A stretch of DNA of 64,000 bases from Nissolia schottii. Taxonomy: Eukaryota > Streptophyta > Magnoliopsida > Fabales > Fabaceae. The DNA lies in contig QANU01033406.1 of NCBI GenBank assembly GCA_003254905.1, forward strand, positions 124,001-188,000, given 5' to 3'. The first letter of the stretch is position 1. Each line of letters starts with the position of its first letter. The notes below the pieces were generated by a model. It was not told the DNA's origin and did no database searches. It saw only the letters and a program-made list of their open reading frames with translations. The translations under genes were made by a program, and so were the position numbers. Below are positions 1-11,225 of this stretch, one piece after another.

Positions 1-850
1 TGTATTGTTCTGTCTTTTGCTTTCTCCTTCTCTTTTTCTTTTCTTTTCTTTTGTGGGGTTAGAGAAAACAAAAACTTGGTAGAGAGCTTTTAACATTCTC
101 CAAGATGAATGATTCACCGACTAAATTCATCTTGTAAGTTTTGTCTTTATAAGAAACGGTAAGTGTTGTATTATTTTTCACCTGCAATTCTAAAAATAAA
201 TGCAAAAAACAAAACCTAAGAGGATTTTTAATGGAGGGATTAATTTGGTTCCATATATTCACATCGATTTATTGTCATAAAAAATAAATAAGGATCACAT
301 TCACGCCTCCATTTGTTATGTCGTATAAAATTTGATAATATTAATTAATATTATAAAATTAGTTTTTATTATATATTTGATGTAATATAAGATAATATAA
401 CTTTATACGTTAACTTATCATGTTTCATGATATTTAATTAGATATTATAATACTATTTTTTAATCAATCTTAAGTTATTCTTATTTACTCTCTTTCCTTT
501 TTCATCATCTTATAATTGTTAATCATCATCATTGCATTATATTTTTCTCTCTCTTTCTCACTCTCTCATGGCTATTGTGTTTGTTTTTTCCTCTTCCTCA
601 AATTCAACATCTTTTGATAATTCAAAACACATAGAGGAGGAAATTATGAAAATATCAATTCAAAAACTACTCACACAACCTCATGTTCATTTTCTTTTCC
701 AATTATCAATTTGACTCAAAGAAATAAAAACTCATTTTTGGAGATTTTTTTTCTTCATCAGTTGTGTTTATGCAAAATTTGATAATTTTGTTTTGGATCA
801 TTTATTTTTTAAGTTCTACGCAAACCATTTTTGATTTTGATGAAAAAGTC
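1..850. other. AT-rich intergenic DNA, no gene seen
   Basis: The sequence is AT-rich with pyrimidine runs. Short reading frames here are low-complexity and match nothing I recognise. The stretch around 330-450 resembles an old miniature inverted-repeat element but I could not define its ends. Confidence 0.5.
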
Positions 851-854
851 TGTA

Positions 855-1027
855 TCTTGCCCAATAATTTATTTAGACAGTATCAAATATCATTCAAGGT
901 CCCGAGTTCGAGACTTTGTGAACGCATTTATTCCCGCTGGGAGACTCACCCGCCATAGCCAGGTGCGCGACCCGGGTCGGTCCAGATTAGTCAAGGCTAA
1001 GCCTTGGATACCGGGTAGACAACCTAA
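855..1027 (+). mobile_element. tRNA-derived SINE, diverged copy
   Basis: A Pol III B-box-like block (ggtcccgagttcgagac, 899-915) is followed about 70 bp later by 'cagattagtcaaggctaag' and 'ccttggatac'. The same two blocks occur on the minus strand at 26986-27110, so these are two copies of one dispersed family. Here the A-box half is badly diverged. The middle (about 916-985) is longer and different from the other copy, suggesting a subfamily or a chimeric SINE. No clear target duplication was found, so the 5' limit is approximate. Confidence 0.6.
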
Positions 1028-2750
1028 AAAAATGTTTATTTTTTTATTTTTTATTTTAGTATTAATTATGAATTGATACTACAGAGATTGAATATGATAA
1101 AATCATATAATTATGTGGCACACTAAACATATGATAGCTTATAAATTTATACAATATATTTTTTATACTATAATATCAAGCACTATATTATCACGTTTAA
1201 TACTATCGTGTCTTCTCCTCTCTCATAAGATACATGTTTCTTTTTTTTCTTAATTTAAAATATATATATTTACGAAATAATTTATTTTAAAATATTTAAT
1301 TATAATTTTTTTGATTGAATAAAAATATAAATTAATTTTGTTAATATTTTTAATTCAAAAGAATGTATTTTAATTTGTTACGTTCAACTAAAATTGTAAT
1401 GCACAATACACTATATAGTAAGTGGTTGGTTTTGAAAGATGGGCTTTATATTTTTTTCAATAAAATAATACAAGTACATTACAGTTGTCATATTTAGATT
1501 GACAGAAACGGAGTCCCTATTAAGAGGGATCCAAGTGCTTTAAGTCCCTCAATTGAGTCCCTCATTCCTTCTCCAATGTGAAGTCCCTCGTCCCCAAACC
1601 CTTGTGTCAGAACATGGACACATATAATAGAGCATTGGAGTTGCTCTAATTCACTCTCCCTCCCTCCCTCTTCAATGAGACAAAGAAAACCAGTGTCCTC
1701 CTCCCTTACCTATGTCCACCGCCACCACAAGTAAAGGAAAATGAACAAAATCAGACAAAGAACATCTTACAAGTAAAAAATATCCAAATTTTGAAACCCA
1801 TCAAAGACAAAATAAACGAAAGGTGAGAGAGCAACAGTACCAAAATCACAGCTTACTGAAATGAAAAGCAAGCTCATAGTGTTTTTAAACAAATTTATAT
1901 TGAAATAAAAATATAACTGGACTGCTTGAAGGAATTCGTCAGTTTGAGGATTTCAGGGATTGAGAGCCAAATTAGTTCAGTTTCAGAGCCATTTGTTTAG
2001 TTTCAGGGTTTGAGGGTTCAGCTTTAGAATCTCCAGTACGAAAAAAAAAAAAACCGTGATTGCTAACAGATTTGTGTTTGTGGATTAAACAAAGAATAAG
2101 TTGCTTGACCACTATGCTTGGTTTTTCGTTCTTTGTTCTTCAGATCCCAGTTAACAATATTTTCCCAAAACAATTAACACAAAATGTAACAATAACTTGA
2201 ATAAAAAAATATTCTCCCCATCAATAGATCCTTCCTATTCAATGAGTATAGTTTTTCACTATATTGCCCCTCTTGATAAAACATATCACGAAAATGTTAA
2301 TGTTTCAAAACATATTACAGGAATACACTTATTTTTGCCAACATGACATCTGTGACCCAAATTCGCCAATTCGATAGGCAAATGTGACCCAAATTCATCT
2401 GCTCGCAAGTCAAATCTCTGTTACATTTGCTAACCGATTTAGCGAATTCAACACAAATTCGCTAATCGGTTTGACGAATTTGCACTCGTCTAGAAAAGAA
2501 AAACTTATTGAGCCTTTATGCGATTTTACACAATTTTGTGCCCCTTCTCTTCTTTATTTAAGTATCTATCTTCATATTTCTTTTGTGTCCAAATTTTGTT
2601 AAGTTAGATTTTTAAAATATTTATCCAATTATCATATGTTTAACGTAACATAGGATGGTATAGTATTATACAATGTTATCCATTTTTATACTACAATTAT
2701 TGTATTAAGGTATCAAGTCTCAAGAGATCTAATAAGACCTGATAGTATAA
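1028..2750. other. Intergenic DNA with old repeat debris
   Basis: No gene is supported. Around 1490-1670 there is a 'gtccct' rich stretch ending in 'gagcattggagttgctcta', which looks like the end of a miniature inverted-repeat element. Around 2345-2490 short 'aaattcgc' and 'gaattca' units recur. Around 2630-2760 an AT-rich segment resembles the element-like sequence at 47.0-48.0 kb. Confidence 0.4.
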
Positions 2751-2928
2751 TATTGAAAAAAGAACAATAGCTCTTCTAAAGCCTTCAATCATCTTTATGA
2801 CTTGGTAGTGCATTAAAAAAATTTATTTCTTCAAGAAACAAAATAATAACTCTTTTGGAGCCTTCATTCATCTTTATGAATTGATAGATAGTAATGAATC
2901 ATAAATCTTGTTTCTTTAAGAAACAAAA

Positions 2929-4685
2929 GGGGAGTGTTTGATAACTTCAAAAACTAGCTTAACTTATAAGTACAAAATATAACTAGTTTTGTGAACCTGA
3001 AAAAAAATGTTTTTGATTAATCCATGTTTGGTTCACATCTAACTTAAAATTAGTTTTAAAATATTGTATAAATTATCAATAATTATCATGCTAAAATAAT
3101 CAAATAAATTTATATAAAATAATAATGAGTTATCAAATACAATATTTTAGCAACTTATAAAAAAAATTGAAAAAAAATCTAAATAGAGTTGATAAAAGAA
3201 ACATAATACACTAATTAAGTGATCTTTCTTTCCACGTATCTAGTAATATTTCTTTCTTATGACAAAAACTTATTACAAAATAGATCATATCAAAAGAATA
3301 AGCAATTTTGATGATTTAAAGTTACATATCACATATCAAATATTTCATTAAACATCTTTCTTGCAAACCGAATTTTGTCAAAAATGTATAAAATAACTAA
3401 GCATTTTTTTAGAGATTTTAGTTTTTCGCATTTGTTTTTCCATGTCATAGATCATAGAATATAATAAGGTTCCAATTCCTCTATAAAAAGTGTCACTCTC
3501 ATTGCTTAAATTTGATTTCTCTTTTGACAATGAGTACTCAACATATACTCATATTGAAATAGGATTTCAACAAAAAAAAATTTCTATTTTCTTTTATTAG
3601 GGTTATATTATCCTTTGATTTTTCTCCCGTGGTTTCGATGAAAATAAATTGGGCGACGACTTAACTTGAAAAAAAATTAAACCCCTTATAAGACACTTCT
3701 TCAATAAGATATATATTTTTGGCAATGCTTCTCAAAAAGTGTGACTCATTAATAAAAGACTCAATTAGTTAGTGAATTGTTAAATGGTCGGTATGCCATC
3801 TATTATATTAGAGGTGATATGTCATCGTACAAATCAATAATAGCATACAACTAAAACCAAAACTATAGAGCATAAGCAACATAACTAAAATCAAAGCTAT
3901 AATGCAGGGAATGGAGATAAATTATTTTACTAACTTAAACCATCTATGTCTTCTTTCATTGTTCAGCTATAAAAATAACAAAGCAATGTGAAAAACAGAG
4001 AAAGATATATTTGATGTGATGAGAATGTGAAATAAGAGGGGGCTATTTCAAATAAAAGAAAAAGAATCTTGGACTTAAAAAATTGGTGAGGAGCCAAAAG
4101 TGAATTGGTGAGAAGTGAAAAGTGAAATGGTGGGAAAAGAAAAAAAATAGATAAAACAACCCGTTTAAAATTAGTTTTTTTAGAACCAGTTCGTAGGATT
4201 TTTTACATATATATTCCTATACACAAGTTTATTATCCATGATATGTTCCGTGCAAGAAATTTACATTTGTATGGGGGTCTAGGGTCTGAAATTTTCATAG
4301 GGGTGGTGATTTTAGACCCCTGAAAATTTTTTTATAAAAAAAGGATTGAAATTGCCACCCCTTATGGCGATTTCAGATCCCTAAATTTTATTTTATTTTT
4401 TATAAAAAAATGGGCTGGAATCGCCACCCCCTATGACGATTTCAGACATTTGAATTTTATTTTATTTTTTTGGAATTTCTGAAATCGCCATAGTTTAGGG
4501 AGATTTCAGAAATTCCACTCATACAATTGTAAATTTATATTCCGATTTATAAACCTGAATACAGGTTACACTGTAACCATATACAAGTTAAAACCCCCCG
4601 TTCTTAAGTTATTATCAAACAATTTTTATAAAATCAGACCTAATAATACTTATTTAGCCTAGTTCTTGGAGTTTCCAAACGCCCC
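2929..4685. mobile_element. DNA transposon with imperfect terminal inverted repeats
   Basis: The ends are ggggagtgtttgataactt and, in reverse complement, ggggcgtttggaaactcc; similarity continues for about 30 bp. It lies inside the copia leader. 'GGGG.GTTTGG' ends are reminiscent of hAT or PIF/Harbinger elements, but no matching target duplication is visible, so the superfamily is open. No transposase frame is recognisable. It carries the small element at 4257-4537. Confidence 0.45.
4257..4537. mobile_element. Small foldback element with 'gaaatcgcca' motifs, copy 1
   Basis: The ends 'aaatttacatttgtatgggg' and the reverse complement of the right end ('aaatttacaattgtatgag') are matching inverted repeats. 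Inside, 'gaaatcgcca'-type motifs recur on both strands, separated by 'ccctgaaattttatttt' spacers. A second copy with the same ends and motifs is at 24595-24857. There is no reading frame. Confidence 0.5.
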
Positions 4686-5189
4686 AATTTTTGTACTACC
4701 AATAATGGCTTAATCATTCATAATGATTTGTGTTTCTCTTGGAAAGAGAATAGTAACTCTTCTAGAGTGTTCAACCATCTTTATGTTTTGGTAGTGCATT
4801 AAAATTTTTTATTTCTTTAGAAAACAAAACAATAACTCTTCTAAAATCTTCATTCATCTTTATGAATTCATAGATAATAGTGCATCATAAATCTCCTTTC
4901 TTCAAAAAAAAATATTAACTCTTCTAGAGCTTTCAAACCTTATTACTAGTAACGAAAGATTGTATTTTCATTTTCTTATCACATTACCATATGAGCAAGA
5001 TGTGTTTTTCGTTTAATAATATAATTATTACATATGTAATATGTAATAATATAAAACATGTGTAAGCACTACTACGTTGATAACTTTCTTAAAAAAATAA
5101 TACATATTATAAAAAAATTATAATAACATATTACATAATCAAAAGGAAAAAAAAATTGCCACAAATATATAATTACCATTGAATTTTGG

Positions 5190-5660
5190 AAATAGTACGT
5201 GTTCTCGTTTGTATAGTTATATGCATAATTATTATTCACTTCCGGGAATGATCATATGTTCTCATAGATACTACTATCATTCACTTATGAGAATAATTTT
5301 ATCTTTTTATAATACAATTATCATTCACTCTAGGGAATGATTTTGTTTTCTTATATGTATTGTTACTATTTACTCCAGGAAATAATTCTACTTTCTCATA
5401 CATAACATTACCATTCATTTTATGGAATGACTTTGTTTTCTTATAGGTATCATTATCATTCACTTAATGGAATGAATATAATTAATCAACATTCACTTAT
5501 GAGAATGAGTATGATTATCATTTACTTATAGGAATGACTATAGGTACAATTCCATTCACTTTTGTGAATTGTTATATTTTTTTCATCGGTATCATTATCA
5601 TTCACTTTAGGAAATGCTTATTTTTCTTTCAGAGGCACCACTACCATTCACTTCAGGGAA
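5190..5660. repeat. Imperfect tandem repeats, about 50-60 bp period
   Basis: About eight diverged units contain 'cattcacttnngggaatga', usually followed by 'ttttcttata.gtat' and 'tatcattcac'. The array sits in the presumed leader of the decayed copia element. Confidence 0.6.
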
Positions 5661-6062
5661 TGATATTAAAAAAAGAATAGAATAATATAAAAGAATGACA
5701 TTTTAATAAAGTTATAGTAAAGAAAATAAATAAAATACAAAATAAAAGGGATAAAAAAATTGAATGCACACACAAATGTAAAACGTCCTATTTATATTTC
5801 TATTTCATAGAGTCAAACATAAAGGCCTTTGAACAAATGAATGAGCTTATTTAATAGCTCCCTGTTCAATTTATATTGACTTTGTATCCAAAAAATAAAT
5901 TCACAGTTTTAGAATAAATAGAAAGAGGAGAAAAAAAAAACATAATGGTTCTAATGGTGCCTAGAAAAAAAAATTGAAAAGAAAATTACTATCTACCTTG
6001 TAGAACTAATTCTCAAAGAAAATTGATTATTTGAATTAGATAGAGCATCGTGTTAATAACGT

Positions 6063-6276
6063 ATTATAAAACTAATGAGAATAATATTAGAGAAGAGTAA
6101 CAGATGAGATAAAGAGAAAGAAGAGTGAGAATGATATTATTCTTAATCACAAAAGTGTATATATATTAAGCACCTAAAATACTATTTATAAATTAAAAGT
6201 GAAGAATATATAAACTATCAAATCTTTAAAAATCTAATCAATTAATGACATCGACTTGATAATATTTTCCATAACA
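6063..6276 (-). repeat. Copia 5' LTR (short)
   Basis: Read on the minus strand it begins TGTTATGGAAAATATTATC and ends near TTTTATAATACG. It is followed by GTTATTAACACGATGCTC, a degenerate version of the primer-side sequence seen in this copia group. It parallels the LTR at 47997-48580: same TGTTAT start, same 'cattctcactcttct' region before the end, same 'ctcattagttt' terminus. Confidence 0.5.
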
Positions 6277-6513
6277 TATTAAGCTTTGTTTTAGAGTTAG
6301 GAGGGGAAAAAAAAGAAATGAATTAAATAAATGAAAAAGATTTAGACGGTTTACCTTACTCTTGTTTAAGATTGTAAAGTAGATAATGGAATAGAAATTG
6401 AGAGTTGGCAGTACATTTTTACACATTCTTACCGACTTCTGTATTCTTAAGTAATTAAGGAAAAATTAGTGCAAAGGAACATTAAAAAAAGGTTAATTTA
6501 GATAAAGAAATAA

Positions 6514-7788
6514 GGCATAATTAAGTTTTTAACTCCTGTAAAATTTCAAAGTTTGTTTTTAGTCTCTGTGTAAAATTTTTCGTCTCTGTAAAATTTCAAA
6601 GTTTGCTTTTAGTTCCTCTGTCTGGCTGGGGTTAACGACGCTGACGTGGCCTATCACGTGGCGTAATTATGCCACATGACACGCCAGGTCAGGGACATTA
6701 ATCCCAGCCCGACAGAGAGACTAAAAACAAACTTTGAAATTTTATAGGGACTAAAAACAAACTTCAAAACTTTACAGGGACTAAAAACAAACTTTGAAAT
6801 TTTACAGGGATTAAAAAATAAATTTTATTTAAATAATGTTTTTGTGTCTATGAAAGGGTAAAACTGACATCAAACAATTTTTTTATTTTATACTTATTTT
6901 AAATAATTTTAACTGAAACTATTTAAATAATTTTAATCACATATTCAATAATTTAAATAATTTTGACTTTTTTATTAATATGAACATGGTTTAATAGTTT
7001 AAATTATTTAAAGTTTGTTACAATAAAAATAGTTATTTTTTATTTGATATTATTTAGTATAAATATTATATATATATATATATATATATTTTTGGAATAT
7101 GGTGGCGATATACAAAGAAGATTACATAAGTATTGAGGAGGAGTATGTTAATTTATTAGGATAATTTATGATATGTCAGTCTATAGAGTGCTCAAGTGGA
7201 CTACAAGTAAAGTGTAGTGTGACATATCCTAAATTATTCTAATATTTATCCTAATAAATTAACATAGTCCCACTCAATAATTATATAATCTTCTTTTTCA
7301 AATATATATTTAATATTTATATTAACTAATATCAAGTAAAAAAAGTATATATAATTATTTTAATAAATTTTAAATAATTTAAACTACTAAATCATGTTCA
7401 TATTAATAAAAAAAAAGGTCAAAATTATTTAAATTATTAAATATGTGATTAAAATTATTTAAATAACTTTAGTTAAAATTATTTAAAACAAATATAAAAC
7501 AAAAAAATTGTTTGATGTTGGTTTTATCCTTTCATAGGCATAAAAAATTATTTAAATAAAATTTAGTTTTTAGTCCATGTAAAATTTCAAAGTTTGTTTT
7601 TAGTCTTTCTGGCTGGGGTTAATGATATTGACATGGCGTGCCACGTGGCATGACCACGTCAGCGCCGTTAACCCCATTCAGACAAAGGGGCTAAAAACAA
7701 ACTTTGAAATTTTACATGGACTAAAAATTTTACACAAAGACTAAAAACAACTTTCAAATTTTACAGGGGTTAAAAGCTTATTTAAGCC
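6514..7788. mobile_element. 1.27 kb foldback MULE-like element inside the MULE left arm
   Basis: The whole segment is an inverted repeat centred near 7175. For example, about 6830-7030 pairs with about 7340-7550. Each terminal block (about 6514-6815 and 7555-7788) is also a palindrome on its own, built from 'aaacaaactttgaaatttta' and 'cagggactaaaaac' units around a GC-rich core with CACGTGGC. Flanks are aagaaataa (6505-6513) and aaaaaataa (7789-7797), a 9-base target duplication with one difference. The insertion point falls within the left inverted repeat of the larger MULE, so this element is the younger of the two. Confidence 0.75.
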
Positions 7789-8259
7789 AAAAAATAATTA
7801 TTCTAAAATTATTAAAAAAAGAAGTAAACATTAACTTAAGATGAAGGACCAAGCAATATTTATAGGTTGACAACAATACCCTTAATTTCATTCAATCCTC
7901 TCTCCTCCCACATTCTACTAGCTGCTATGGTGAAGTCACCCACCAGTTCACCACTATTTTCAAGAACCCACCGAGCCTTTGAAAATTACTACCAAAGAAA
8001 TCGGCAGATGACATAAATTCTCATATATGGTCTGCATAGACTATCAAAGTGGGGCTTCCGCACTCGTGATGTACACCTTATTTTTCTTTTTCATTCGACA
8101 ATCTTCCACAGCACCAACGCCTGCAACAATAGCAAATAAGCTCTCAGATTTAGTTTTTTTTCCTTCATAATTTTAAGCTATTTTTCTCTGATTTATGTGA
8201 GCAACTGAGGAAGAAGAAGGGGATTTGGGGCAGGGCAACAGTGGTTGGTTCTACCAAAG

Positions 8260-8798
8260 TGTTCTGAAGTATGCACCTCGGTACACAACGGATCCTGAAG
8301 CTCTGGAACGGGATGGATGCTCTGGCACGATCGATCTCTGGACTCGCGTTGCGGTGGGTACCTGCAATCACTCCAACGCTCAAGTAAGCAAGGGTGTAAG
8401 GAGTATAGTGAATGATAATTGGATGATCTTCATACCTGGGGCATGGGCTGTTATATAACTGAGGTGGTTGAGGCCGTTCCGCGTATCGCGGCGGTGGGAG
8501 GATATCTCGACCATGCGCATGGTTAGCTGTCCCGGTGGTTCCGGGTTGGCTAACCTCGAGTAGATAAGATGAGTGAGATCTCATGATCGTTTATCTTGGC
8601 AGATTCGTGGCCGGGGATCTCGGGGTGGCTTATCCCGAGTAGCTACGCGGACGGGAATCGCGGACTGGCTTATCCCGAGCAGTTACGCGTACGGGAATCG
8701 CGGGGGGTGGTTAAACCTGGATGGGTAATACGGGTCCGCGGATTTGGGCCTGAGTGGCCAGGTCGCCAGGATGGGCCTTTATGGCTCAGTCCGTAACA
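8260..8798 (-). mobile_element. Solo LTR with CAAAG target duplication
   Basis: On the minus strand it starts TGTTACGGACTGAG and ends TACTTCAGAACA. Identical CAAAG flanks are at 8255-8259 and 8799-8803, the 5-base duplication expected for LTR retrotransposon integration. It is much more GC-rich than its surroundings. A 'cttgagcgttggagtgattg' plus 'caggtaccc' block (minus strand, about 8355-8390) recalls a common legume LTR type. About 8620-8705 holds two ~40 bp tandem units ('tggcttatcccgag...gacgggaatcgcgg'). Reading frames here are incidental. The LTR at 61255-61687 looks related. Confidence 0.8.
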
Positions 8799-9065
8799 CA
8801 AAGAAAGGGAAAGGGAAAAGTGAGGGGTGAGGGTGGACCAATGGTGGTGGACCGGTGGGTGACTTCGCCACCGTAACTCGTAGAATGTGGGAGGAAGGAG
8901 GATTGAATGAAATTAAGGGTATTGTTGTCAATCTATAAATGTTCATTGGTTCTTCATCTTAATTTAATGATTATTTGATTTTTTTTAATAATTTTAAAAT
9001 AGTTGGTCCTTTATCCAAATTAACCTCTCTTAATGGTTATTTCTACTCATTTTTCCAACAATTAA

Positions 9066-9619
9066 TCATATAGTTAAAAATATGATTTTTTTTTCAGTAT
9101 TTAAGTTTTTACGAAGATATTAATACTTTTTTATATTTAAACGATGTGTTTCAATTATAAATTTAAAATAATAAACAATTTAAAATAATGAGACACGTGA
9201 TAAAATCTTAAAGACTTTAATATCGATTCCCATAAATTTTATAGAATACCAAAGTAAACCTCTAAAAATATATGTTCTATGTTTAAATTAATTATTTTCT
9301 AAAGATATATTTTCCTCTAAAACTTTTATGTACAAATTAATTACTTAGTTCAAAAAAAAAAATCCTAAAAGCAATTTTTAATTATATTTTTTTAAAAATA
9401 TATTTTTTGTAAAATATTTTAGAAAGAAATGAATTTTTATAAGACTGATTTTTTGCTTAAAAAAAGAAAATTTTTCCTAATAGTTTTTCTTAAAATTAAT
9501 TTTCCCCCTAAAATGTTTCCCTTGGTCCTGTTACACAAGTTCCCAGAGATCCAAAACTTTGACTGTTCCGAACCCCTACAAATAGTTTGTCATACGCTTG
9601 ACTCAAACCACGCACCACC
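9066..9619. promoter_or_regulatory. Upstream region of the dirigent gene
   Basis: This AT-rich stretch separates the MULE from the dirigent start codon. A weak TATA-like 'ctacaaatag' is at about 9569-9578, roughly 50 bp before the first ATG, which would leave a very short leader. I see no other defined element. Assignment as promoter is by position only. Confidence 0.35.
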
Positions 9620-10207
9620 ATGATCATGGCCGAATCCAAAACCCTCTTCACCATGCTCTTTGTTCCCCTCGCTCTCACCGTCATCTTCTCCGCCACCGCC
9701 TCCGAACAACCTCGTTTCCACCGAAACATTTCCCCAACATCGTTGGGCCTCCGCAAGGAGAAGCTCAGCCACCTCCACTTCTTCTTTCACGACATCGTCA
9801 GTGGCCCAAAGCCCAGCGCCGTGAGGGTGGCCCAGGCCCCCATGACCAGCAAGTCCCACACGTTCTTCGGACAGGTGTCGATGGCCGACGATCCGCTGAC
9901 CGTGGGGCCCGAGCCCGACTCGAAGCTGGTGGGTAAGGCCCAGGGGATGTACGCCTCCGCTTCGCAGGACGAGTTGGGCCTGTTGATGCTGCTCAACTTG
10001 GAGTTCTCCGAAGGGAAGTACAACGGTAGCACGCTCAGCCTGTTTGGGAGGAACGCTGTGTTTCACACCGTGAGGGAAATGCCGATCGTCGGAGGGAGCG
10101 GTGCTTTCCGGTTCGCGCGTGGGTACGCTCAGGCCAAGACTCTCTGGTTTAATGTCACCTCAGGGGATGCTGTCGTGGAATACAATGTCTACGTGTTCCA
10201 CTATTAA
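9620..10207 (+). CDS. Dirigent-family protein (195 aa, single exon)
   Basis: Dirigent proteins are secreted plant proteins that steer stereoselective coupling of phenoxy radicals, as in lignan formation or lignin-barrier assembly. Residues 1 to about 28 are a hydrophobic signal peptide (TMLFVPLALTVIF...), indicating export to the cell wall. The family core follows: HFFFHDIVSG (53-62), FGQVSMADDPLT (83-94), KLVGKAQGMY (102-111), LGLLMLLNLEFSEGKYNGSTL (near 119-139, quoted loosely), and VGGSGAFRFARGYA (157-170), the most conserved signature. NGS (135) and NVT (178) are possible N-glycosylation sites. Length and lack of introns fit the family. Two in-frame ATGs lie six bases apart (9620, 9626); the second gives the more typical MAES start. 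It is intact and clearly GC-richer than its surroundings. The substrate cannot be inferred. It has no gene neighbour within 19 kb; the nearest feature is the MULE ending about 560 bp upstream. Confidence 0.93.
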   Translation: MIMAESKTLFTMLFVPLALTVIFSATASEQPRFHRNISPTSLGLRKEKLSHLHFFFHDIVSGPKPSAVRVAQAPMTSKSHTFFGQVSMADDPLTVGPEPDSKLVGKAQGMYASASQDELGLLMLLNLEFSEGKYNGSTLSLFGRNAVFHTVREMPIVGGSGAFRFARGYAQAKTLWFNVTSGDAVVEYNVYVFHY

Positions 10208-10979
10208 TCGGTGCTTGAATGACGAAATTTTTAGATTCCTCCTCCTCCTCCTTCTTCTTCTGTAGTAAGACGGAAAAGAAAAGAAAATGTTGACGTTCAT
10301 AATTTATCATCCCAATAAGACTTTGTAATAATACATAATCAATTTTGGTGAATCGGTATGCCATAGAGAAATTTTCACCTCTATGTCAGAGAAAATGGTT
10401 TTATCTTTCCCATCAATCAATTTTTTAAAAATTTTATCTATATAATAAAATAAGTGTTAACGCATAACTAATAATATCTAAAAATATTTATAATTAATGA
10501 ATAAGTAAAAAATTAATTATTTTATTAATAATAAGTTAAAAGATGTATTTAAAATAATAATAATAGTTATACATTAATATAATATCTAACATACATATAA
10601 TATCACTCATACTTTTCGCCATAATAGCTTTAAAAATGGTGTAAAGCAGTAAGTCCTACTAGAATTAAAGGTGGACGTAAGAGTTTCTCTATCCAAATTA
10701 TTACCCAAATTATAGATCATAACAAAAAAAAAATAGTTGTATATAGATGATGTGTAAAATCCCAGTCATTAACTGAAGTTATGTGTGGTGCAATGAATCT
10801 TGTTGATTGAATCACATGTATAACTAGCTTGAAATGGACTCTTTACTTCCTATTATAATAAATTTATCATTTTTAAATTAATAAATTAATAAAAGAATTT
10901 AACTTCTATGCACTATGAGTATAAAATAGCAATTGATGTACAAAAATGTTTTATAAATTGTTGTTTAACCAAAATTTAC

Positions 10980-11027
<48 letters not shown>

Positions 11028-11225
11028 TCATCAAAAGAAAATACATCATTTAATTTTATTCAACAACTATCTTTTTATTTACATGGTTGATCAATCATAT
11101 ATTATAATCGTCCAATAAATGTCGATAGTTATTGTACCATATATTGCCAAATAGGAGCACTTATTAATGGATAAAAAAATAGAAAAATTTTCATTAAAAA
11201 GATGACATTTTTAAATAAATCTTAT
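10208..11225. other. Dirigent 3' flank and AT-rich intergenic DNA
   Basis: A 'cctcctcctccttcttcttc' run (10239-10260) and AT-rich sequence that may carry the 3' end signals follow the dirigent stop codon. A (TA)n microsatellite is at 10986-11022. No further gene is seen. Confidence 0.5.
10986..11022. repeat. (TA)n microsatellite
   Basis: An uninterrupted TA dinucleotide run of about 18 units. Confidence 0.95.

Larger units (their letters stand above)
2750..6276 (-). mobile_element. Decayed Ty1/copia retrotransposon, leader and 5' LTR
   Basis: Segments at 2750-2928 and 4686-4960 match 49920-50170 closely ('catctttatgaattgatag', 'gtagtgcatcataa'). The segment 5190-5660 holds imperfect repeats of 'attcacttnngggaatga' that also occur at about 51290-51545. 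In the second copy this non-coding block lies 5' of a minus-strand copia reverse transcriptase, so here it is read as the leader region of the same family. An LTR-like end is at about 6063-6276. No coding region is left in this copy, and it is split by the insertion at 2929-4685. Confidence 0.5.
6450..9065. mobile_element. Mutator-like (MULE) element, itself invaded twice
   Basis: The terminal inverted repeats are about 235 bp. The right arm is about 8820-9056. The left arm is 6459-6513 and continues at about 7798-7980 after an inserted element is skipped. Matching blocks include 'ggaaaaat.agt', 'ggttaattt.gataaag', 'ttaagatgaag', and 'acaatacccttaatttcatt'. A 9-base target duplication with two differences flanks it (agtaattaa at 6450-6458; aacaattaa at 9057-9065). 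Long inverted repeats plus a 9-base duplication are typical of Mutator-like elements. No transposase is present. The interior holds non-coding sequence (about 7980-8254) and a solo LTR. Confidence 0.75.

Noticed and set aside
8165..8584. 139-codon minus-strand frame upstream of the dirigent gene
   Set aside because: It lies mostly in a solo LTR bounded by CAAAG; its openness follows from GC-rich composition.
9590..10066. 158-codon minus-strand frame
   Set aside because: Antisense shadow of the dirigent gene, which has clear family motifs on the plus strand.
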